From Candidatus Muiribacterium halophilum (GTDB taxonomy: Bacteria; Muiribacteriota; Muiribacteriia; Muiribacteriales; Muiribacteriaceae): a stretch of DNA of 64,000 nt. The position numbers and the translations under genes were made by a program. The notes below the pieces were generated by a model. It worked only from the letters and a program-made list of their open reading frames with translations, was not told the DNA's origin and made no database searches. The stretch covers positions 62,001-126,000 of the forward strand of contig JALOAD010000002.1 in the NCBI GenBank assembly GCA_023228995.1, in the 5' to 3' direction. This document shows positions 24,979 through 35,357 of the stretch, one piece after another; position 1 is the first letter of the stretch, and every line of letters starts with the position of its first letter.

Positions 24979-27900
24979 ATGAAAAGAATTTTATTGATAT
25001 TTATTCTTATAATAAGTAGTTTTTCTGCTTTAAGTATGCCTCCAATTCCAGGAAACAACAATTATAAAGATTATCCAGATTATAAAGTTTTAAATAAAAA
25101 TGCTAAATATGCTCCAGGTATTAATCGTGCTCAACAGGTTATAGGAAATAAATCTATTCTTGTTATAAAAGTTAGGTTTACAGATGAAGCTATGGTTACA
25201 TCAGATCCTGCAATTGTATCATTATTTGATAATGTTAAAACTTTTTATTCTGAAAATTCAAGAAATCTTACAAATCTTAATTTCACATTTACAACAATCT
25301 ATGCACTTCCTAATACTTATGCTTATTATGGAGCTGATTCTGGTGGAATAGATACTAATGTTGCTAATTATTTTATTACAGCAGCTTTATCTAATGCAGA
25401 TCCAGATGTTAATTTTAACTCTTATGATCATGTAGTTATTTTACATGCAGGTAGCGGGCAGGAAAGTGATTCAGCAGGAACAAATTCTCATTTGATATGG
25501 TCAGCTGTATATTCTGGTATAAATTACAATACAGATGATGGTATTGTTCTCCAAAGTGTTGCTATTGTCCCTGAAACTGAACTTTCAGGTTATTCAAGTT
25601 TTGGTGTTATATGTCATGAACTTGGACATGAACTTGGCAAATTGCCAGATCTTTATTCAACAAATAATTCAAATGATGGAATTGGTATATGGGGACTTAT
25701 GGGTAATGCTGGTTGGCTTGGTAATGGAAATACTCCAGGTCATTTTTGTGCATGGTCCAAAGTTCAAATGGGTTGGGTAAATCCTATAGTTAAAAGCTCA
25801 AATGAAACAAATATCAATATATATGATGATGCTTCTACAAAAACAGTAATTAAAGTTGAAAAATCACCTGGAAGTCAAGAATATTTTCTCATAGAAAATA
25901 GATATAGAAATTCAGGATATGATTCACAGCTTCCGGGCAAAGGTATTCTTATTTGGCATGTTGATGATTCACAGTCAAATAATAACAATACTTCAAGAAG
26001 ACTTGTTGCTCTTGAAGAAGCTGATGGTGGAAATGATCTTGATGTTTATAATGGAACAGGTTCTCAAAATACAGATGTTTATCCGATTGGAAACAATGTT
26101 TTTTCAGATACTTCAAATCCAAATTCAAAATGGTATGATAATTCAAGCTCGAATTTGAGGGTTTATGATATTACAGCTTCATCTTCTACTGCTTTATTGT
26201 CTATTCAACTTTCTACAATACAAGCTCCTGTTATTTCTTCTGTAACAACAGAAGATTCAGGATATATTCAAAAGACAGAGTTTAATATTGGAGAAACTGT
26301 ATATATTAAAGCTTTGCTTACATCAGGTGAATCTATTAATACAAAAACAGTTTCAATAACTGGTCCAAATTCATATTCATCAGGAGATATAGTCCTTACA
26401 ACTGTTTCTCCTTTAGAATATAATACTTCTTGGTCAAGTGTTGGAAAAGAAACTGGTACATATTCTTATACTGTTACAATTGCAAATACCGGTGGAAACG
26501 ATACTAGAACTTCAAGTTTTACAATTGTTGATCCAACACCTTCTGTTGTAACTCTTTTATCACCAGATGATAATGCAGATATTGGAACTAAATTCCCAAC
26601 TTTTAGATGGCAAGGGTTAATGAGTCAACCTGATGTATATATATTGCAAATAGATACAAGAGAAGATTTTAATTCTACATTTGCAAAAACTTTAAATGGA
26701 GATCAGACTGAATATACTCTTGAAGTGTCTGATGTTGCTCTTGTCGTAGATACTCTTTATTATTGGAGAGTCTTTGGTATTAAAGGTGGTTTTTCTTCAG
26801 TAGAAGGAGCTGTAAAAAGAACATTTACTGTTGTTATTGACGAAGCTGGTCCAGAAGTATCTCAGGTGTTTCCAACAGCTGATTCACAGGATAATCCAAT
26901 TGACACTACAGTTTTAGTTACATTTAATGAAAGTATAGATCAGGCAAGTATTACTGCTAATAGTATATATTTAAGTGTTGGTGGTAATAAAGTTAATACT
27001 TCTCTTGTTTATGATGAAAATTCAAAAACTGTAAGTATTACTGGCAATAACCCTTTTATTTATGATTCTGAATATACATTAACTGTTATTGGTGGAGAAA
27101 CTAATCCAGATTCTTTAACAGATATTTCTGGCAATAAAATGGCTGCAACATTTAATTCAAAATTTAATACTGTTAAATATCCTTCTTTACAAAATTTTAA
27201 TGTATCAGATAAACCAGGTGATGCTGGTGGTTTTTTTATTGTAAATTTTGATATACCACAAAATCCTGTTGATGTAACTGCCTATATTGAAACTGTTAAA
27301 TTTTACTATTTAAAAAAAGAAACTGAATTTCTTCAAACAGATATAGCTGCTGCAACTCTTATTACTAAAACTATGATTGAACTTGCAGGAAATACAGAAT
27401 TTGAAATAGAAATAACAGATTCTATAGATTATTTTTATGCTTTTGGTATTGAATATATTACAAAATCTGGTAAAACTTCAAAATTAGCAACTTTATCAGG
27501 TAAAAAATCTTATAATGATGCAAATATTGTCCAATATGTTAATTATGAAATACAGCCTAATGCTACTGTTTCAGGAGTCGCAACTGAATATACTCTTTGG
27601 TTGCAGCCTGTTTATTCTGATTCTTCACATACTGGATTTGATAAAATACTTATTGATGTAAGTGATTTTGCAAATATTGATAGTAGTCAAAGTATTTTTT
27701 CAATAGAAGGAAATGAATATACAAGAAGTGCAAATCCTACTGCTCAAGAATTTGATGTTATTGTTAATGGAAATACAGTTGAAGTTGTAATTGGTAATCT
27801 TATAACAAATGAAATTGCAAATAATAAAGTGATTATATTTAATTTTAAAGCAACTACTGCTGGTAATTCAGGAGAAGAAAAACAATTTAATATGGTTCTT

Positions 27901-30900
27901 GAAAATACAGTTTATAATAAAATTTTATCAGAAACTGATATTTTTACCAGCAATGTTGATGGTAATTCTGGAAATGGCGATGGTAATACTATTATAATAA
28001 AAAACACAGTATCATCTGTTATAGCTGAAGTTATTCCTGATAGATTTGGAATTGAATCAACAGCTGAAGTAACTCTTTTTATAAAAGTAGAAGCTGATGA
28101 TAATTCACTTGGATTTGATAAAGTACAGTTTACACTTCCTGATAATTATTATCCTGTTGATACTGAAGAATGGACTATTTTAAAAAATGGAGTTCTTGTT
28201 TCAAATGAAAATTATAATATAAATATATCAGGATATGTTTCAACAATACATTTTAATAATCCTTATGAAGGTTCAATTAATATTGAATTAAAACTAAAGA
28301 TGTTTACTCCGCCAGTTCAGGATATAAGCACAGGTGGAGCTAATATAAATGGTAATGTAGATAGAGAAGGAGTTAATGTTCCTGTACCTTTCACTGAGGG
28401 AGATGCTGATTTTAATCCTGGTAATTATGATAATCTTAATATTCAAACCGGTAAACTTTGCGAACAGATACTTTCAGAAGTATATCCATATATTGTACCT
28501 GGAAATAAAGAAGAATTTTTTACATTATATTTTAAACCTTTTATTAATGCGAGTAATCTTGGATACAATAAATTTGTAATAAATACTGGTAAAAATTTTC
28601 ATTCACATTCTATAAATTCTTTTAATGTTGATGGAAGTTCGGATTTTATAAATACTTTTAATATTAATCCACAGCCTACGGAATATTATTCAAATATTAC
28701 ACAAGATAGTGAAGGAAATACTATTATTACAATAATATCTGGTTTGAAATTTAATATACAGCATCATAATAAAGTTGTAAAACTTGGTTTTAATATGACT
28801 TCAAAAGATATAGTTAGTACCGGAGAACAAATTTTAATAAGTGCATATAACACTTTAATACCTGGAAGAATTGCAGTTATTTCAGGAGATGCAGATATAT
28901 TAGTTAATTCTGAAAGACTCGATATTAAAATACAAAAACCAGCTACAAATGTTAATGCTGAGATTATTCCATCTAAAGTAATTGCTCAAAATAAAACTGA
29001 TTTAACACTTTATGTTAAACCTGATATAAATGCTGCTGAAAATTCAGGAGTTAATTATATTGAAGTTGAATTAGGTCAGAATTTTAAACTTTCATGTGCA
29101 ACATCTGAAATAAGAATATGGGATCAAGTTACTTCACCATCATCAGGAAGAGAATTATTACATTCTAATACAAATACACCTTTAGCTTCTTATGTTTGGG
29201 TTGAATCTGACCCTGCAAAAACTTCTTTTACTCTTAAACTTGGCGATACACTTCTTTCAACAAATACATATAAAATTATTTTTAAAGCTGAAGTTCCTGA
29301 AAATATGCAGAATGCTACTGATTTTGTAGTTAAAGCTGATAACTATGTATCTACTTCTGTAATTGTTGCAGAAGCTTCTAATTGTGATTTTGATGCGGAT
29401 AATGATAATAAACTTTCTGTTACAACTGGTAATCTTATAGATACTTCTTATTCAGAAATTTATGTTCAAGAAGTTGTTAATAAAGTCAATAGTGTAGCTT
29501 ATGGTTCTACTTCAAATAACATTGTTTTATCAGCGTTACCTTCATTTAGTTCTGAAAATAATTTTGGATTTAACAGATTACTTTTGGAAATTCCTTCAAA
29601 TTTTAGTAATCCTGACTTTAATTCATCTCAAGTTAAAATTGGAGAAATAACATTTACAAAAACATCTTCTGCACCTGGAGAAACAGAATGTAGAATAATT
29701 CATAATCCAATTGCGGGTAATACTGGCGGTACAATTGAAATTCAATTTGGCAAAACAATAGATATTACATGGCCTTTTAATCAAAAAAATACTTTCTTTG
29801 ATTTTAAAATAGATGCTCCATCTCAAGAAGGTGAATTTTTATTTAAATTATTTTGTAAAAATACAAATATATCCTCTGATATGAAACAGAAATTTTATGA
29901 AGGAGTTACAGGAATAACAATTCATCAAACAGAAATTATGAAAGTAAATGTAGTAAAAACTCCTGCAAAATCTTTTATTGCAGAAATTTCACCTACAAAT
30001 TTGAAACCTTCAATAAGTAATCAGAAATTTATACTTTCATCTTTAATAACTTTCGATGCACAAAATTCAGGAATTAAATCATTTAAAATAGATTATCCTG
30101 ATACATATTCAAATGTAACTTTTTCACAGTTATTAGGTGCATCATTATTAATAAATGGTGTAAATTGTGCAATTACAACATCTCCAGCTCCAATTGGAAA
30201 TGTTGTTTATTTTAAAAATTACGATTCAGAAAAATATTTCACTTTAACTTTAGGAACTTTATTAAAACAAGATGCGACTTCTCAAAAAAACATTCAAATA
30301 ACTTTTTATGCTTCAAATACAACTGTTCCTGATTCACCAAATGGTAAATCTTTTAACATAACAGCATTAAGCGATGCATTAAATCCTCTTTCAATTATAG
30401 CAACAGAAGGAAATGTTCCTGGAAATCCATCTTCTGATAATTTATTAAAAGTAATATCAGCAAATTCTGTAAATAGTATGAGAGGTGAGTTTAAAATAGT
30501 AGGAAGCTCAGGTTTTTCTGGAGAAAATAAAAATCTTATAATGTATAACAGTATTTTAAATAAAGTAGATTATTTTACAAGTTTGAATTTTATTTCAGGT
30601 AATAGAGGAGTTAATCAATTAGGATTTGTATTTGATACAAGATTTCTTCCAGGTGGAACAAATCCAATTGTAAACGGAACTTTAAAAATATGGGAAGGGG
30701 AAACAGAAATTCTTTATGAAAATCCTCAATGGAGTGGAAATACCTATTATATAACATTAAAAACAATTATTACTGAAAATATAATATTAAAAATTCAATT
30801 TGATATGGATGGACCTAATAATATATCTGCTGTAGATGAAGAAGTTCCGTTGCAGATTTTTGCAGATTATCATTTTGCAGCGTTTAATGTAATAGATGAT

Positions 30901-33357
30901 GGATATAATTTTAGGGTTGACGCAACTTCTGCCAATATTACATCTTTGTGTCAAACTGATTCAATTTATTATACATGTGTAAAAACTCCAGCACAGAAAG
31001 CTTTTGCAGAAATACATCCTATAAGTACATTTATAAATAAAACAGAGAATTATGAGCTTACAATACTTCCAGAAATAACTGCTGCTAATTCAGGTGTAGA
31101 TGTAATAAGACTTAATATTCCAGCGACTTTTTCAAACATTGTATTTTCAAGTCTTAAAATTAGAGGTGCTCAAATTACAGAAGGAGTTGATTTTGCAAGA
31201 AGTCAGAGTGGAAATACTATAACTTTATCACTTATAAATGATGTTATAACAAGTGTAGATAATCAAAAAATAATTGTAAATTATCAAGCAACAGCTCAGT
31301 CACAGCATATATACAGTACAAACGAAGTATCAATATATGTAGGAAATTCTCTATCAGCAAAAGAAATTCCTGTAATTGGTGGTAATGCAAATGCTTCAAT
31401 AAGTACTGATATGATTGATATAGAAATAAGAGCTCTTGCTTCAAAAGCTTTAGGTTATATAACACCTGATTTTATGGTTATTGATTCAACAAATAATATA
31501 TTTACCTTAAATCTTGACCTTGATTTTAATACAAGAGATCTTGGAGCTAAATACATAAATATTGATATACCAGTTGAATTTACTAATTTAGATTTTGATT
31601 CTTCTACAATGAAAATAAATAATAATACATTTAATATAATTAGATCTGCTTTTCCAGGTGCAAATGATGTGCTTTTAAATTATAATGAAACTACTAACAA
31701 AGTTCTTTTAACTTTTGGTACTAATATAAAACAACAATCCAATATTGAGTTTACTTTTAAAATGGATGCACCGCATAATCCTTTAAATAAATCATTTAAA
31801 CTTAGTATTATAAATACAGCTAATAATGTTAATCAGAATATTTTAGAAAAATACACTGGTTCTTTTAATGTTTCAACAGAAAAAGCTTCTATAGATAATA
31901 TAGCAATTCAAAGCTATCTTGAAGCTGATTCACAGGGAAATTGGAAAGTTAATATTAAAATACCTTTTAATGTTCTTATGGATACTGATTATCCAGGTCC
32001 TGATATTTATCTTAATGGTACAAAAGTAACAGTATTAAAATACAATAATATTCCTTATCCATCATATAGTGATCCTGTTAGAGGTGTTGTAGAAGGAATT
32101 GCTTATATTCCTTATGATAAATTAAAAGGAAATAATAAAGATATTCTCACTATGTCCAAACTTAAAGATACAAGAGGAAATTTAATTACACCAGAACCAG
32201 TTTTTATCAATTCAGGTTATGGAATTGCTTTATCTATATTTTTAAATCCTGTTGATAGAAAAAATCTTACTGTTGTGGCAAGAATTTCTGAACCATTAAA
32301 AGATGGACATACTTTAATATTTGAAGCAAGAGAATTTGGTGGAACATCCAAAAGACTTTTTACTATGAAAAATACAGCTGATATATATTCAGCAGTTTAT
32401 AATATTGATAAAGATGGAACACCACTTATAACAGCTTCTATTTATGATAATTTTTCTCAGACAAATGAAGAAATTCTTAAAATGATTTCAAAAGAAGTGA
32501 AAAGTTTGAGATTATCTCCAGAAAAACCTAAAGAAATAGCATTTTCAGGTATGAAAATGAACTTTTTGAAAAACACTGTTGGAATTGAATCAATAGGTTA
32601 TATATCTGATTTTGATTATATAAGTGAAAATCCAAATATAGAAGTTACAAAAAGTTTTGATTTTTCAGTTAATTCTCAACTAAGAAAATCAGTAGTTTTA
32701 ACAAAAGAAAAGAGTGAAAAAAACGAATTACTTTATACAATAAAAGATGGCAAACTTCTTTTTGTTTGTAACTTGAATGATGGAAAATACAATTTATCAG
32801 AAAATGCAAAATATGTTATAGCAAAAGATAAAAAAGCTCCTAATATAAAGGAATTTAAAGTTGAAGAAAATATATTATCATATTTTGTTGAAGATGAGGA
32901 ATCAAGAGTAAAATCAATTACAGCAACTATTAATGGAAAAAAATACAATGCAGTTGCAGGAAGAGGAAATGTAAAACTTTCACAAGGAATTCATAATATT
33001 GAATTTGAAGCAGAAGATATGGCTGGAAATATAGCAAATCATAAAGTAACTGTAAGAATAAACAAAGCTCCAATAATATCAGGTTTTTCAGTATATCCAG
33101 TTCCAGCTGATAAATTTGTTAATTTTAAGATAAATACAACAGCTTCATCAGAAAACAAATTAAAGATATTGGATAATTCAGGTAAATTGATTTATTCTTA
33201 TAGATGGACAGGTTCAGGTGGCAATGATTTTATCACTTGGGATTTAGTTGATAGAAAAGGTAGAAATGTAGCAAATGGTGTATATTTTTACAAAATTGAG
33301 AGTCAGGATAGTTCTGGAAAAGAAGAAAAAACTGGAAAACTTGCCGTATTAAAGTGA
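24979..33357 (+). CDS. Giant secreted M6-type metalloprotease with long repeats and sorting-like C-terminus
   Basis: 2,792 residues with signal peptide MKRILLIFILIISSFSALS. Residues about 55-410 form an M6 (immune inhibitor A-like) peptidase domain: zinc motif HELGHELG at 213-220, and the GIWGLMG motif at 236-242 as the Met-turn region. Usual M6 sequences read HExxHxxGxPD; here one extra residue (Lys221) separates the Gly from LPD. Next come Ig/FN3-like modules, a Big_5-type domain (about 630-730) and around nine copies of the 150-170-residue repeat shared with the giant protein upstream (openers IAEVIP, LSEVYP, NAEIIP, IAEISP, FAEIHP). The last 90 residues repeat the FlgD/sorting-like domain (WDLVDRKGRNVANGVYFYKI). 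Probably exported, then proteolytic at or beyond the surface. Confidence 0.88.
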   Translation: MKRILLIFILIISSFSALSMPPIPGNNNYKDYPDYKVLNKNAKYAPGINRAQQVIGNKSILVIKVRFTDEAMVTSDPAIVSLFDNVKTFYSENSRNLTNLNFTFTTIYALPNTYAYYGADSGGIDTNVANYFITAALSNADPDVNFNSYDHVVILHAGSGQESDSAGTNSHLIWSAVYSGINYNTDDGIVLQSVAIVPETELSGYSSFGVICHELGHELGKLPDLYSTNNSNDGIGIWGLMGNAGWLGNGNTPGHFCAWSKVQMGWVNPIVKSSNETNINIYDDASTKTVIKVEKSPGSQEYFLIENRYRNSGYDSQLPGKGILIWHVDDSQSNNNNTSRRLVALEEADGGNDLDVYNGTGSQNTDVYPIGNNVFSDTSNPNSKWYDNSSSNLRVYDITASSSTALLSIQLSTIQAPVISSVTTEDSGYIQKTEFNIGETVYIKALLTSGESINTKTVSITGPNSYSSGDIVLTTVSPLEYNTSWSSVGKETGTYSYTVTIANTGGNDTRTSSFTIVDPTPSVVTLLSPDDNADIGTKFPTFRWQGLMSQPDVYILQIDTREDFNSTFAKTLNGDQTEYTLEVSDVALVVDTLYYWRVFGIKGGFSSVEGAVKRTFTVVIDEAGPEVSQVFPTADSQDNPIDTTVLVTFNESIDQASITANSIYLSVGGNKVNTSLVYDENSKTVSITGNNPFIYDSEYTLTVIGGETNPDSLTDISGNKMAATFNSKFNTVKYPSLQNFNVSDKPGDAGGFFIVNFDIPQNPVDVTAYIETVKFYYLKKETEFLQTDIAAATLITKTMIELAGNTEFEIEITDSIDYFYAFGIEYITKSGKTSKLATLSGKKSYNDANIVQYVNYEIQPNATVSGVATEYTLWLQPVYSDSSHTGFDKILIDVSDFANIDSSQSIFSIEGNEYTRSANPTAQEFDVIVNGNTVEVVIGNLITNEIANNKVIIFNFKATTAGNSGEEKQFNMVLENTVYNKILSETDIFTSNVDGNSGNGDGNTIIIKNTVSSVIAEVIPDRFGIESTAEVTLFIKVEADDNSLGFDKVQFTLPDNYYPVDTEEWTILKNGVLVSNENYNINISGYVSTIHFNNPYEGSINIELKLKMFTPPVQDISTGGANINGNVDREGVNVPVPFTEGDADFNPGNYDNLNIQTGKLCEQILSEVYPYIVPGNKEEFFTLYFKPFINASNLGYNKFVINTGKNFHSHSINSFNVDGSSDFINTFNINPQPTEYYSNITQDSEGNTIITIISGLKFNIQHHNKVVKLGFNMTSKDIVSTGEQILISAYNTLIPGRIAVISGDADILVNSERLDIKIQKPATNVNAEIIPSKVIAQNKTDLTLYVKPDINAAENSGVNYIEVELGQNFKLSCATSEIRIWDQVTSPSSGRELLHSNTNTPLASYVWVESDPAKTSFTLKLGDTLLSTNTYKIIFKAEVPENMQNATDFVVKADNYVSTSVIVAEASNCDFDADNDNKLSVTTGNLIDTSYSEIYVQEVVNKVNSVAYGSTSNNIVLSALPSFSSENNFGFNRLLLEIPSNFSNPDFNSSQVKIGEITFTKTSSAPGETECRIIHNPIAGNTGGTIEIQFGKTIDITWPFNQKNTFFDFKIDAPSQEGEFLFKLFCKNTNISSDMKQKFYEGVTGITIHQTEIMKVNVVKTPAKSFIAEISPTNLKPSISNQKFILSSLITFDAQNSGIKSFKIDYPDTYSNVTFSQLLGASLLINGVNCAITTSPAPIGNVVYFKNYDSEKYFTLTLGTLLKQDATSQKNIQITFYASNTTVPDSPNGKSFNITALSDALNPLSIIATEGNVPGNPSSDNLLKVISANSVNSMRGEFKIVGSSGFSGENKNLIMYNSILNKVDYFTSLNFISGNRGVNQLGFVFDTRFLPGGTNPIVNGTLKIWEGETEILYENPQWSGNTYYITLKTIITENIILKIQFDMDGPNNISAVDEEVPLQIFADYHFAAFNVIDDGYNFRVDATSANITSLCQTDSIYYTCVKTPAQKAFAEIHPISTFINKTENYELTILPEITAANSGVDVIRLNIPATFSNIVFSSLKIRGAQITEGVDFARSQSGNTITLSLINDVITSVDNQKIIVNYQATAQSQHIYSTNEVSIYVGNSLSAKEIPVIGGNANASISTDMIDIEIRALASKALGYITPDFMVIDSTNNIFTLNLDLDFNTRDLGAKYINIDIPVEFTNLDFDSSTMKINNNTFNIIRSAFPGANDVLLNYNETTNKVLLTFGTNIKQQSNIEFTFKMDAPHNPLNKSFKLSIINTANNVNQNILEKYTGSFNVSTEKASIDNIAIQSYLEADSQGNWKVNIKIPFNVLMDTDYPGPDIYLNGTKVTVLKYNNIPYPSYSDPVRGVVEGIAYIPYDKLKGNNKDILTMSKLKDTRGNLITPEPVFINSGYGIALSIFLNPVDRKNLTVVARISEPLKDGHTLIFEAREFGGTSKRLFTMKNTADIYSAVYNIDKDGTPLITASIYDNFSQTNEEILKMISKEVKSLRLSPEKPKEIAFSGMKMNFLKNTVGIESIGYISDFDYISENPNIEVTKSFDFSVNSQLRKSVVLTKEKSEKNELLYTIKDGKLLFVCNLNDGKYNLSENAKYVIAKDKKAPNIKEFKVEENILSYFVEDEESRVKSITATINGKKYNAVAGRGNVKLSQGIHNIEFEAEDMAGNIANHKVTVRINKAPIISGFSVYPVPADKFVNFKINTTASSENKLKILDNSGKLIYSYRWTGSGGNDFITWDLVDRKGRNVANGVYFYKIESQDSSGKEEKTGKLAVLK

Positions 33358-33407
33358 TACTTTAGAAGTAAGAGGTGAGAAGTGAATAAAAGTAAAAATA
33401 AGAATAA

Positions 33408-35357
33408 GTGTTTTGGATTTCAACAAACACAATGAACCCAACAACTGCTTACCCAATTGAACTTACTTTGGGTTTAACTATATCAGAAATATGTAATCTT
33501 GAATGTTCTTTTTGCACAAGAAATATAAGTTTTGAAAACTTCACAGAAAATTCTTTCTATAAAAAGAGAATGTGTAATTTTTTTGGCAAATTTATGAATT
33601 CTGAAACATTCAGAAAAATTCTTAATAATATTGATATTAATATTTCAAGATTTTTAATACTAGGATTAGGTGAACCATTATTAAATCCAGATTTTTTAAA
33701 TATAATAAAACAATGTTCAGAGATAAATTCTTCTATAAAAGAATTTATAATATATACAAATGGAATTGAATTAAATTCTAAATTGAGTTTTGAAATAATT
33801 AATGTTTTAAAAAAATCAAATAAAAATTTTACTTTTGTATTTTCCGTTGGAGCTTTTAAAGAAGAAACTTATTTTACATTAAAAAAAAGAAATTTTTTAA
33901 ATATTGTAACAGAGAATGTGAGTAATTTTATTTCAAATATAAAAAAAAACAATATAAACAATATATTTACAACAGTTCAATGTGTTGTTTGTGAAACAAA
34001 TTCAAATGAAATTTTAGATTTTTATAAATTTTGGAAAAATATTTTTGAAAAAAATAATATTAATTTTATTTTAGAAAATGATACAGAATTTGAAATCAGA
34101 AATGTTCATAAGTATACAAATTCAATATCAATAATTCCGTGTATTGGTAATAATCCTAAAAAAGATATAAAAATATATGAAAAATCTTTGAAAGATTCAA
34201 AACTCAATGAAATTATTTTGAATAAAGACAATTTTGGTCATGGAATATGTTATGAAAAAAATAAAAGACAAGCTTGTCCTGATATTTTTAGATATCCATT
34301 TATATTTATAGATGGAACAATGTCAATATGTTGTTATGATATTGAATTTTCAAAAGTTTATGGTAATTTATCACAAAATAAATTATCAGAAATATTTTTA
34401 TCAAAAAAAGCATTGAATTGGCGTAAAACCCATATAGATGGTGAATTAGATGATTTATTAGTTTGTAAAAGTTGTGTTGGAAGTGATCATATATTTTTAC
34501 AAAAAAATGAAATATCAGATTATTGTGAATTTTATAATATAAAAAACGGGTATGTGAAATATTTCACAAGATTAGAAACTGGAAAACAATATAAGTATAA
34601 GAATATTATAGTTTATTCTAAAGATTTAGAAGAATTACTTTCAGGTGAAAATATATATACTAATATTAAATTAAATAATACAATATATAATCAATTAAGA
34701 AAACTTCAAGATTTTAAAGAATATAGAATAGAGAATAATGACAATACATTATTGCCATGTGCTCATTGGTTTAAAACATTGATAATAAAACATAATAAAA
34801 AGTATTTTGGTTGCGATTTAAGCTATTTTACAGAAGATTCAATAAATATAAATAAAATACTTCAAGGTGATTATTCAACACTACCTAATAAATGTAAAAA
34901 TTGTATAATTAGAGAAAGACCAGATTTTAATTTCTTTAGAAACTTTCAGAATAAGTTAAATAAAAACTGGAAAGATTTAATTTATACAAATGAAGAACTT
35001 AATGAAAAACTTCCTGACTTTAATACAATAAATCTTGAAACTTTCTTAAGTTCAGAAGTAGCAAATTATAGAATTGGATGGAAAAGAATAATATTAAAAT
35101 ATAATAAAGATAAAGAAAAATTAGATTTAATAGCAGAATGTAAAGATTTTCCGCAAGATTCATACTTTTATGCAGAGCTTTGTAAAGCTTATTTTATTAT
35201 GGGTGAAATAGAGAAAGGATTAAAATTTTTAAAAAAAGCATATAATTTAAATAAAGTAGAATATTTTATAAGTATATTAGAAAATAAAAATTTACAAATT
35301 TCAGAAGAATGGGAAAGTGTATTTTTATTAAATCACTTTTTAAATCAATATAAATAA
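33408..35357 (+). CDS. Radical SAM protein with two SPASM-like cysteine clusters
   Basis: 649 residues from GTG 33408; the in-frame ATG 33432 is an equally good start. The motif CNLECSFC (Cys29, Cys33, Cys36) is the CxxxCxxC [4Fe-4S] site of radical SAM enzymes, followed by GLGEPLLNP, the usual SAM-binding GGEP-like strand. Two C-terminal Cys clusters (ACPD...GTMSICCYD...CKSC at about 300-370; LPCAHWF...FGCD...CKNC at about 445-505) both look like SPASM auxiliary-cluster domains. The end (about 590-640) is TPR-like. SPASM enzymes usually modify peptides or proteins. The gene starts 50 bp after the giant metalloprotease, so modification of a surface protein is possible but unproven. Its end overlaps the convergent NicO gene by 18 bp. 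Confidence 0.85.
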   Translation: MFWISTNTMNPTTAYPIELTLGLTISEICNLECSFCTRNISFENFTENSFYKKRMCNFFGKFMNSETFRKILNNIDINISRFLILGLGEPLLNPDFLNIIKQCSEINSSIKEFIIYTNGIELNSKLSFEIINVLKKSNKNFTFVFSVGAFKEETYFTLKKRNFLNIVTENVSNFISNIKKNNINNIFTTVQCVVCETNSNEILDFYKFWKNIFEKNNINFILENDTEFEIRNVHKYTNSISIIPCIGNNPKKDIKIYEKSLKDSKLNEIILNKDNFGHGICYEKNKRQACPDIFRYPFIFIDGTMSICCYDIEFSKVYGNLSQNKLSEIFLSKKALNWRKTHIDGELDDLLVCKSCVGSDHIFLQKNEISDYCEFYNIKNGYVKYFTRLETGKQYKYKNIIVYSKDLEELLSGENIYTNIKLNNTIYNQLRKLQDFKEYRIENNDNTLLPCAHWFKTLIIKHNKKYFGCDLSYFTEDSININKILQGDYSTLPNKCKNCIIRERPDFNFFRNFQNKLNKNWKDLIYTNEELNEKLPDFNTINLETFLSSEVANYRIGWKRIILKYNKDKEKLDLIAECKDFPQDSYFYAELCKAYFIMGEIEKGLKFLKKAYNLNKVEYFISILENKNLQISEEWESVFLLNHFLNQYK

